From the NCBI RefSeq assembly GCF_036373705.1, contig NC_089850.1:24148733-24212732 (forward strand): a stretch of 64,000 bases of DNA, in the 5' to 3' direction. The stretch's first letter is position 1; every line of letters begins with the position of its first letter. The DNA is from Amia ocellicauda. Its lineage: Eukaryota; Chordata; Actinopteri; Amiiformes; Amiidae. A program made the position numbers and the translations under genes. The notes beneath the pieces were generated by a model. That model made no database searches. It was not told the origin of the DNA and saw nothing but the letters and a program-made list of their open reading frames with translations. Below are positions 56,207-64,000 of the stretch, piece by piece.

Positions 56207-57014
56207 TCAAGTCAGAAGCACTGCCCAAGGGGGAGGGGTTACTGTATAACAAAACCGTTGTAAGGGAGGAGGCAGCGAGCTGATAAGGGAGCCTGCCCTG
56301 AGGTGTACCGCTAGGGGACCTCGGCAACACAATTCCAGACAGTAAGCTCGGGGGCCCCATAGGGCCGCACCTGAGCCACCCAGGAGGACTACAGTCATGC
56401 TTTTACCGGGAGCTGTCTAGAATCAGTATATACAAAGCAGGGCTACAGAGGTTAACTCTTACACCCTCCGCTTACAATATTAAGGCTGGCTGTTCCACTA
56501 GTGCAGCTAGGAGAAAGCCGTAATCTACTTGCACAATATTTGGCGCGGGCAATCAAGCAACTTATGCGGCCTCTGTGTATTCTCATGGCAGTGGACCCCT
56601 GATCCAACAGCGTCAGGAGCATCCTACTCAACTGAACAGTACAGAGTGGAGAGCTCCACTGTGCTGACAACTTAAAATATCGTACAAACGAACTACATAC
56701 ACTACGGGGTACAGAAACCAACTCATGCACCACCCGCGGAACACAGGAGCAGATGACGCCATAGAGCAAGAGAATATGGCTCTATGGCGCCATCAGCTAC
56801 ACAGGCTAGAGAGGAGCAACAGTCCTGCTGTTTACACGTTACATATATGTACATAGTGGGGGACAGGCCAGACGCCTCCACCACCGCAACACAATGCACT
56901 AATGAACAAACTATATACAGGGCAGCCTCATAAGGCAACGTACCTGGAGGCCGCTTGACAGACCCTGGAACATATTGACAGGAAGGCATAGTCCGATGGA
57001 ACGGAAGGCACGAT

Positions 57015-57642
57015 TCAATAGCTCCATCTGGATGCTCTTAACAGGGGCAGACTGGGAGAGGAAATCAGGTGCCAGAGCCTGTGGGCTACTGGGGCTCGAC
57101 TGCAGCCAACACCGGGTTCAAAATGGAAGGGACCTGTCCCATCACGTCCAACCTTTAGAACCAGGAAAATGTAAGCGGCAAGGCCCAAGCAGCAGTCGCA
57201 CAAATGACTGCCAAGGGGGCGCCTTGAAAAAGGGTGCACGGTGTGGCAATGGAGTCGAATAGGCCACCAGGTGTTCAGGCACTGGTATAGGCGTCCACCG
57301 CTGTGTTGTCCATCCGAACCAGCACATGTCTGTCCCGCAGGACTAGCAGGAAATGAGACAGTCCAAGGAGTACTGCTTGTAACTCCAGGATGTTGATATG
57401 GAGGGCCCGTGCTGGCTCCGTCCACCAGACATGGTGCGCAGGTTGAGCATCTTCAAGCGCAACACTTTAAGATGGCGGTGCAGGCGCCTCAGATCCAAGA
57501 TGGGACGGAAACCGCCAGCTTTCTTGGGCACAAGGAAGTATGGGGAATAGAATCCCTCGTGCTGCCCTGGTGGGGGCAATTCGCAGATTGCTCGCTTCTC
57601 CAGGAGAGCGGCGATCTCGATGCGAAGCGCTGCACACTGCAA
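57015..57642 (-). pseudogene. DIRS RT / RNase H / recombinase remnant
   Basis: ALRIEIAALLEKRAICELPP, HEGFYSPYFLVPKKAGGFRP and DLRRLHRHLKVLRLKMLN give the RT fingers. Then a deletion leads to an RNase H piece (GASTGPPYQHPGV in a shifted frame; VLELQAVL-type residues in the true frame). This is fused at about 57290 to the recombinase C-terminus (PEHLVAYSTPLPHRAPFFKA). No catalytic motif of any of the three enzymes is complete. Confidence 0.8.
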
Positions 57643-57799
57643 CGGGTGGGCAGGTGGGCGGGGCTGTGACCTGGGCTGTGGTCCAGCCTGTGGTCGGGGC
57701 TGTGGCAGACTGCCTGCGCTGCTGGAACTGAGGTGGAATGAGATAAACCCGGGGCAGCTGCAGGGACTGCTCCATCTCCTGGAGGGTTGTGTGAGCGCT

Positions 57800-58892
57800 A
57801 ACCCCTCTCGAATCTGGAGTGCGGCGGGGCAAGATCAGAGGGCCAAGGGAGCTGGAGAGACTCCACAGACCTCTGGATGACTGCCCAGAACTCCCTGTCC
57901 TGTCCCGTGGGAGCAGGAGTGGTGTCCACGTTCAATGGAGGAGGAGGGGTGAGCTCCATGAGCTCCGCCTCAAGCTCTGAGTCCTTGTGCGGATCCAGAG
58001 ACAGGTAGTCCTCCTCCCAGGTGGCCCGTCCACTGCCCTCATCCTGAGATGGGGTAGACAGACTCCCCTCAGTCTCCACTGGTGTGGTGTTAGCCGGAGG
58101 TGGAGCATCATGGTGTTGGGGGGGCGGCACCTGTTGCGCTGCCTGTGCTGCCTGCACTGCCTGCGCTGCCTGCGCGGCTAGGAGAATGCTGATTTGGTTC
58201 ATCCTGCTGTTTAAGGATGGCCTCATTACGCTCCCTGTCCATGGAGCCTGACTTCCATTGCCAGCGGGGAGGAGGCAAGGGATGATGCCAAAGAGGGGGA
58301 GAGAGCCCGTGGGTGCGCACCACGGGCACTGCAGGCAGGACAGGTGCGGCTGCCACTGGGGGCACAGCTGCCGTGGCAAGTGCGGTAGCGGCAGCTGGAG
58401 CAGCAGCGGCAGCAGGAGGAGACACAAGCGTGGGAAGAGCGGCTGTCTCCATCACTGCAACCCTGGAGGAGGAGATGGAGGGGCTCGGGGAGAGGCGGAG
58501 ATCCCGCACCCCTGAGGCCCCCCCATCACTTGCCAGAGTGGGAGACCACTGCCAGTCCTGCAGCGACGAGTGTGGCGGCACCCGGTGGAACGGCAGACCT
58601 CCTGTCACACCATAGCAGACCCAGAAGTCGCAGCCAAATTGAGCCCGCTGTCGGTGCCCAGACAAACAGGGCATAAGACCTCCCCACACCAGGCGGGCAA
58701 GGTGCATTGGCCGCAAGCAGCACAGTGGCGGGGGCGAGAGGAGCCCATCGCTGAGCACCGTACACAGGGAAACTTGCAGCAGAGGCGCCGGTCAGTGTTC
58801 GCACCAATGGCACACAACAACTGAAATGCCTCTGCAACAAGTGGAGCACCTAGCGGGCCCGCCGCTGTAAGTGCATCTCCACCTGGCAACAT
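57800..58892 (-). pseudogene. DIRS gag-like protein, broken
   Basis: The N-terminal Cys-rich motif is CAACGQCTLPAWCGEVLCPV followed by CLG, which resembles the zinc-binding start of DIRS ORF1 products. Then comes a long low-complexity Ala/Pro-rich part (PAAAAAPAAATALATAAVPP), a repeated GSAGSAGST / AQAAQAVQAAQAAQ tract read in two frames, and an acidic segment (YLSLDPHKDSELEAELMEL). It closes with a part ending WAVIQRSVESLQLPWPSDLA. At least two frame changes are needed. The likely role in an active element is RNA packaging. Confidence 0.65.
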
Positions 58893-59605
58893 TTATGTAC
58901 ACTGTGTATACCAAGCACCAGGTGCCGGATACAAGCACTGCGTAGATCTAAAACCGAGGCCTACACGCACGGACGGGGCGCAGTGCTAGCATTGCTAGCA
59001 GTGCTCTTTCTCAGCGAACTGAGAGAGTGAGATCTCCGCAGCTGTGGGCTGTAGTGCGGGCGCAAGCCAGCGGAGGAGCACCTCACCTGGGCTAGATCTC
59101 CTACAACAGGCAGCCGGGCCTCGGATTTTACTGCCGCTGCTAGCGCTCCTGCTGTGGAGGAAAAAGCCCTGTGGACAAAAAAAAAACTGAAAAACACAGC
59201 AAGCAGTTGGAATATATAAGGCACTATATAAACCTGACTATTATTAGTCGGATTAGCTATCAATAATAACTAAATAATAGAAATAGACACAGTAATAAAC
59301 GGTAGTGAACAGCACAGCTGTGAAGCCAACCAACCGTATAATAATAATTGTTAAACAACAATAAGGGTCTAATGCAAAGACAAGACACAGAAAGCTCACG
59401 TTCTCAGGTCCAGGCGAAGTGGCAATAGAGGACGAACCGTGATGTCACGTTTTATGGAACAGGATGTGGGAAGGGCCGTGTTCTTGAGTGACGAGCGCAG
59501 GGGCCAATGGCAGCTTTGATATAGTAATGTTTCAATCAGGTTCCTATGACAGTGGGCAGAAACCCCTCCCTCTTGGGCAGTGCTTCCGAGTTGAACGATA
59601 ACTAC

Positions 59606-60540
59606 AGATTTGGAAGCCAGGTTCCTTTTAATAAATGGCTACTTACTGGGTACAGACCTCGCTTTGGTTAATGTATATGCTATAATTGGAAAGTTTTCTT
59701 GAGATAGCCGGACAGAAAAACCCATATACAGTAATTGCTGGGGACTTTAACTGTACTTTGTTTCCACATTTAGACAAATCCTCACAAACACCTCACAATG
59801 TAAAATTTCCAAGGCCACCCTGTTTCACTATAAAGAACAAGGATATGCGAATGTCTGGAGATACCTACACACTACAACTAAAGACTATGTTTAACTCTAA
59901 ACCTCATAATAGCTATACATGTATTGACTTTTTTCTTATTCCCCAGATAATGATCAAACTGAGGATTGCACAATTAGAACATAAGAAAGTTTACAAATGA
60001 GAGGAGGCCATTCGACCCATCATGCTTGTTTGCTGTCATTAATAACTAAGTGATCCAAGGATACTATCCAGTCTATGTTGTCTAATGTCTAATGTCCCCA
60101 AATTTCCAGCTTCAACCACATCGCTGGGGAGTTTGTTCCAGATTGTGACAACTCTCTATGTGAAGAAGTATCTCCTGTTTTCCATTTTGAATGCCTTGAA
60201 GCCCAATTTCCATTTGTGTTCCCGGGTGCGTGTATCCCTGCTGATCTGGAAAAGCTCCTCTGGTTTGATGTGGTCGATGTCTTTCATGATTTTGAAGAAT
60301 TGAATCAAGTCCCCATGCAATCTCCTCTGTTCCAGGGTGAAAAGGTTAATTTCCCTCAGTCTCTCAGTAGGACACTCCCTTCAGACCTGGAATAAGTCTG
60401 GTTACTCTCCTCTGAACTGCCTCTAGAGCAGCAATATCTTTCTTGAAGTATGGTGCCCAGAACTGTACACAGTATTCCAAATTAACAGCATAACTATTTC
60501 AGATCATGCCCCAGTTACTCTCTCTGAACGTAAGCTGTCA
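59606..60540 (+). pseudogene. L1/Tx1-type LINE endonuclease remnant, interrupted
   Basis: YLLGTDLALVNVYA, then NPYTVIAGDFNCTLFPHLDK, and NSYTCIDFFLIPQIMIKLR. After an inserted CR1 fragment (59978-60487) it continues [13 protein letters not shown]. These are the endonuclease motifs (VNVYAP, GDFN, Y-R-IDFFL, SDHAPV) of a LINE related to, but different from, the one at 19181-24820. The ORF2 C-terminus of probably the same element is at 61835-62700. Confidence 0.8.
59978..60487 (-). mobile_element. CR1-type LINE 3' fragment, antisense
   Basis: On the minus strand it ends 'gaatggcctcctctcatttg' then 'taaactttcttatgttc', the typical CR1 3' end with its TTATGTTC tail. The body contains 'gttctgggcaccatacttca' and 'tctagaggcagttcagagga', well-known CR1 segments. 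No intact coding frame. Confidence 0.75.
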
Positions 60541-61330
60541 ATCACCTCTCAAGCTCCATCAGGTTGGATGGGGAGCCTCGGTGCACAGCCATTTTCAGAT
60601 CTCTCCAGAAATGTTCAATTGGGTTCAAGTCTGGGCTCTGGCTGGGCCACTCAAGGATATTCACAGAGTTGTCCTGTAGCCACTCCTTTGTTATCTTGGC
60701 TGTGTGCTTAGGGTCATTGTCCTGTCGCCCCAGTCTGAGGTCCAGAGCGCTCTGGAGCAGGTTTTCATCAAGGATGTCTCTGTACATTGCTGCATTCATA
60801 TTTCCCTCGATCCTGACTAGTCTCCCAGTTCCTGTTGCTGAAAAACATCCTCACAGCATGATGCTGCCACCACCATGCTTCACTGTAGGGATGGTATTGG
60901 CCAGGTGATGAGCGGTGCCTGGTTTCCTCCAGACATTACACTTGTCATTCAGGCCAAAGAGTTCAATCTTTGTTTCTCATGGTCTGAGAGTCCTTCAGGT
61001 GCCTTTTGGCAAACTCCAGGCGGGCTGTAATGTGCCTTTTACTGAGGAGTGGCTTCCGTCTGGCCACTCTACCATACAGGCCTGATTGGTAGAGTGCTGC
61101 AAAGATGTTTGCTCTTCTGGAAGTTATTTCCTCTCTCCACAGAGACATGCTGGAGCTCTGTCAGAGTGACCATTGGGTTCTTGATCACCTCTCTGACTAA
61201 GGCCCTTCTACCCTGATCGCTCAGTTTGGCAGGGTGGCCAGCTCTACGAAGAGTCCTGGTGGTTCCAAACAAAAATATGTGCCTCGATACAATCCTGTCT
61301 CAGAGGTCTACAGACAATTCCTTGGACTTC
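60541..61330 (-). pseudogene. Tc1-like transposase (DD34E type), broken
   Basis: The pieces, on the minus strand, are a start near 61330 (KSKELSVDLRDRIVSRHI-like residues read across frames), TRTLRRAGHPAKLSDQGRRA, REVIKNPMVTLTELQHVSV and GLYGRVARRKPLLSKRHITA. These are followed by RLEFAKRHLKDSQTM, then a damaged stretch where the first catalytic Asp should be, [40 protein letters not shown] and [20 protein letters not shown]. The second Asp and the Glu survive with standard spacing. Frame changes lie near 61150, 60960-60800 and 60735. Confidence 0.85.
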
Positions 61331-61732
61331 ATGGCTTGGTTTGTGCTCTGACATGCACTGGTAACTGTGGGACCTTATATAGACAGGTGTGTGCCTTTCC
61401 AAATCATGTCCAATCAACTGAATTTACCACAGGTGGACTCCAATCAAGTTGTAGAAACATCTCAAGGATGATCAGTGGAAACAGGATGCACCTGAGCTCA
61501 ATTTTGAGTGTCATGGTAAAGGCTGTGAATACTTATGTACATGTGATTTTCTTGTTTTTTATTTTTAATAAATTTGCAAAGATTTCAAACAAACTTATTT
61601 TACGTTGTCATTATGGGGTATTGTTTGAAGAATTTTGAGGAAAATAATGAATTTAATCCATTTTGGAATAATGCTGTAACATAACAAAATGTGGAAAAAG
61701 TGAAGCGCTGTGAATACATTCCGGATGCACTG
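60541..61732 (-). mobile_element. Tc1-like transposon copy 3 (another subfamily), 3' end missing
   Basis: The outer end is 'cagtgcatccggaatgtatt' followed by 'cacagcgcttcactttttcc' on the minus strand, next to TA (61733-61734). The transposase part runs to 60541 where homology to the L1 remnant begins; the second terminal repeat is missing. The subfamily differs from that at 2649 and 14020. Confidence 0.88.
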
Positions 61733-61765
61733 TATTTTTTTTTGCATTATTATTATGTATTTTTT

Positions 61766-61800
61766 AGCAGACGCCCTTATCCAAGGCAACTTACAAAATA
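61766..61800 (-). repeat. L2-type LINE 3' tail fragment
   Basis: Reverse complement reads 'gtaagttgccttggataagg' then 'gcgtctgct'. An AT-rich simple stretch lies at its end (61735-61765). Confidence 0.6.
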
Positions 61801-61834
61801 TAAGCACAGTACAAAGTGCAAATGTACAGATTGG

Positions 61835-62700
61835 TTTAATACAGAAAATGAGAGATTCCATGACTGTTATTGATGAGCTAATTGAATCTTTCTATCACAA
61901 AAACAAAGACACAGGAATCACTTCTAATTTGTATTACACTTTTCTGAAAATGCAACCTGTGAATACAAAATAGCTTCAGGACAGACTGGATGGTTGACTT
62001 GCAGAAGTCAACACCAGAAGAGATTTGGGAGAATGTGTGCAAAATTTCCCACTACCTGTAATAGAACATAATAGAATAGAGAGTTTCAGTTGAATTTAAT
62101 TCATCATTTTTTCTAACTCCTTACAAACTTAATAAAATGAAAAAAAGAAATCCTCTCTTTATGTTGGAGACAATGTGGACAGGTGGGCACACTGTGTCAT
62201 ATGTTGTGGGACTGCCCAAATATACAGACATTTTGCACTCAAATCCAACAAATAATACAGAACATCACTCAAATTACTATTCTCCTAGACCCCTTATATT
62301 ATCTTGTTGGAATTAACCCTCCTAATACCTTAGACATGGGCAATGATAATTAGACTGGGTACTTATTGGTGGCAGCTAGAAAATGCATACCCATGTGTGG
62401 GATTGAGTGGTGAAAAGCAGATATGGAGAAAATTACAGCTATATTACAAAATAAACAAGAAAAATATCCTGAGGTATGGTCACCATTTTTCCAATATTCT
62501 ACAGAATTAATTACGTAACCCCATGGCTGAAATGATAGAATCTGATAAAATAATAGCCTAATAGCCTAATTGAATACTTGGATGCTACCAGTTTTGGAAG
62601 TGCTATGGACATACTTCGAACAACCTTATCAGATTTATGATTTGTTGTATGCTGGGTTATTTCATGTATGTCTTGTCAATAAAAACAAAGTTAAAAAAAC
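61835..62700 (+). pseudogene. L1/Tx1-type LINE ORF2 C-terminus and 3' end
   Basis: ENERFHDCY, then LIESFYHKNKDTGITSNLYY and, after frame changes, a C-terminal knuckle CGQVGTLCHMLWDCPNIQTF and YYLVGINPPN. The C-x-x-C...H-M-L-W-D-C pattern is the L1/Tx1 C-terminal motif. The 3' end has 'caataaaaacaaagttaaaa' near 62670. It probably continues the remnant at 59606-60540, with the reverse transcriptase lost. Confidence 0.78.
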
Positions 62701-64000
62701 AGGGTTATTTAAAGGAATAGATTGGTGAATAAATCGGAGAATACACAGAACACATTATGTGTTGCTCTGGAACTTGTAAGCTATGTTTTAAAAGGTATTT
62801 AAGAATATGCTGAAAAACATTCAGATGGTAAGTAAAAAAAAAAAAAACACCCAAACTGGCCAGTGTAATGGTATAATTAAAGTAACATACAATATGACAC
62901 TTAACAGTAACTTCAATGATACTGTAATTATTACATTAACTTATTGGCAATTGTAAATTGTACACAAATGTTTTTACAGTGTGCCTCCTAAACTAACTGG
63001 TTAATTAATTGATTTGGAAATATTCTTGGCAAACTTGTGCTGCAACTTTAAGGTCTACTAAACAAAATATTGAATTGGAGTTTCTCAATTGTGTGTTTTA
63101 CCCCATTTCTACTTAAACAATATTTTCAGAATGAGGGTTAAATCTGAAACTCTCAGAATTAATGTGCACATACCTGTCGTTGATTAAAATGCTGAGAAAG
63201 CATGACACCAGTAACTATAAAGTGAATTGGACAAAGAGTACCAAAAGGACAAAGTAATACTAGGTGTGCCCAATCATAGTGGTTAAATTGTGATGGTATC
63301 TGTAGTTTGGTTTACATGTATAAATAAGCACTGTCAATGTACTGCAGTTTCAGGCAGAGAAAATTCTTCATAAGCACAAATACAATTTTAATATATATGA
63401 AATAAAATGTTGATGAAATAATTGCAGTAGGATTAATTAACAGATATACAGTAAATCATATTATTCCGAAATTAACTCACACAAAGAGTGCAAACTTCTA
63501 ATGTTGTTTATTGACTACATTTAGTCTTAGAAATGTTGTGTGCTGATGATGCCAGAGTTTCTTGCAGATCCTCAGTCATTGCTCTTAGTCTTCTGATCCA
63601 CTTTTCTGAATGCATTTTTGAATAAACATTTCATGTTTGCAGTCTCTGTCTGGAAGGGTAGTAAATATAGAACAACTAGTCTTGAACATCCCAAAATGCT
63701 ATGTTGTTTCCACTAGATTTGCTACAGAAGCATGTGGATTTGGGACAGGAGACACAGACCGATAAAAGTTTTGATCATTTCCCCTTTTTGTCAATTTCCT
63801 TCCATTGTGTTTACTGGGCTATTGGTTCTAACCAGGGTGCCAGATATGTTCGGACTCACTACTAAGAACAATTAATCAAGAGGGAAAAGCATATGATACT
63901 TTAATCTGGAGTGCATATTCGTGCCATGACCAGGTCATCAGGTTGTATGGCTGTGTGTTTTTGCTGTGTGGTCACTGTACCCAGCGATCAAAGATCATTT
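62701..64000. other. Intergenic; contains distal part of the TAAR1-flank duplication
   Basis: 62850-63240 matches 48650-48925 ('acagtgtgcctcctaaacta', 'gcaaacttgtgctgcaactt', 'gacaccagtaactata'). 63240-64000 shows no gene or known repeat. Confidence 0.7.

Larger units (their letters stand above)
56207..59605 (-). mobile_element. DIRS-like retroelement, copy B, internally deleted
   Basis: Read on the minus strand: 5' leader (59605-58895), gag-like ORF (58892-57800), reverse transcriptase N-terminal part (57642-57450), a deleted junction of RNase H with the recombinase end (57425-57015), and a 3' region with TATA-like repeat units (56950-56207). The palm of RT, most of RNase H and most of the tyrosine recombinase are missing. 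It supplies the gag-like part missing in copy A. Confidence 0.85.

Noticed and set aside
57798-58758. Host protein with Ala/Pro-rich domains
   Set aside because: Position upstream of the DIRS RT and the N-terminal Cys motif identify it as the element's gag-like ORF.

Overview
This window is vertebrate nuclear DNA, almost certainly from a ray-finned fish. The protein genes I can support belong to one family, the trace amine-associated receptors (TAARs, single-exon olfactory-type amine GPCRs). There are three intact open frames, all on the minus strand (6956-7984, 35945-36976, 45244-46281), and one 5' fragment (54170-54376). Nearly all other recognisable sequence is transposable elements of kinds that coexist in fish genomes: Tc1-like DNA transposons, DIRS-type tyrosine-recombinase retroelements, L2-, CR1- and L1/Tx1-type LINEs, Ty3/gypsy pieces, hAT remnants and a foldback element. 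I cannot name the species. No bacterial operon, CRISPR array or functional rRNA gene is present.

Layout. 1-1425: 3' end of a DIRS element. 2649-4232: complete but dead Tc1-like element. 6600-8430: AT-rich DNA with two microsatellites, TAAR copy A and its likely promoter. 9426-9568: fragment of 28S rRNA. 9700-11152: dead hAT transposase. 14020-14707: half a Tc1. 14710-16990: L2-type LINE. 17035-18412: DIRS 3' end. 19181-24820: near full-length L1/Tx1 LINE with a 12-bp target duplication. 25380-30405: L2-type LINE interrupted by an unclassified insertion that itself holds a DD36E-spaced Tc1-like element. 30640-32505: hAT and rearranged DIRS pieces. 33205-33600: gypsy RNase H remnant. 35945-37450: TAAR copy B and its promoter. 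37617-40975: a palindromic foldback element with tRNA-like arms, split at its axis by nested transposons. 41944-42395: solo gypsy LTR. 42690-43560: CR1-like LINE. 44810-45243: LTR-like repeat abutting the TAAR1-like gene. 49815-53853 and 56207-59605: two DIRS copies in opposite orientation. 59606-62700: a second L1/Tx1 remnant cut by CR1 and Tc1 insertions.

TAAR copies A and B are tandem paralogues, about 85% identical by hand count. They share a TATA/CCAAT-type upstream region and carry both Asp3.32 and Asp5.43, the pair associated with diamine recognition in some TAARs. The third gene is TAAR1-like. It was partly duplicated with its 5' flank: 46075-48960 matches 54170-55275 plus 62850-63240, with about 7.5 kb of transposons now inside the second copy. 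The picture is a local TAAR cluster that grew by duplication and was then heavily invaded by mobile elements.

I did not find a convincing undescribed enzymatic system. The most unusual structures are the tRNA-headed foldback, the recurrent palindrome-ended DIRS terminal module, and the diverged ligand pockets of the paired TAARs.
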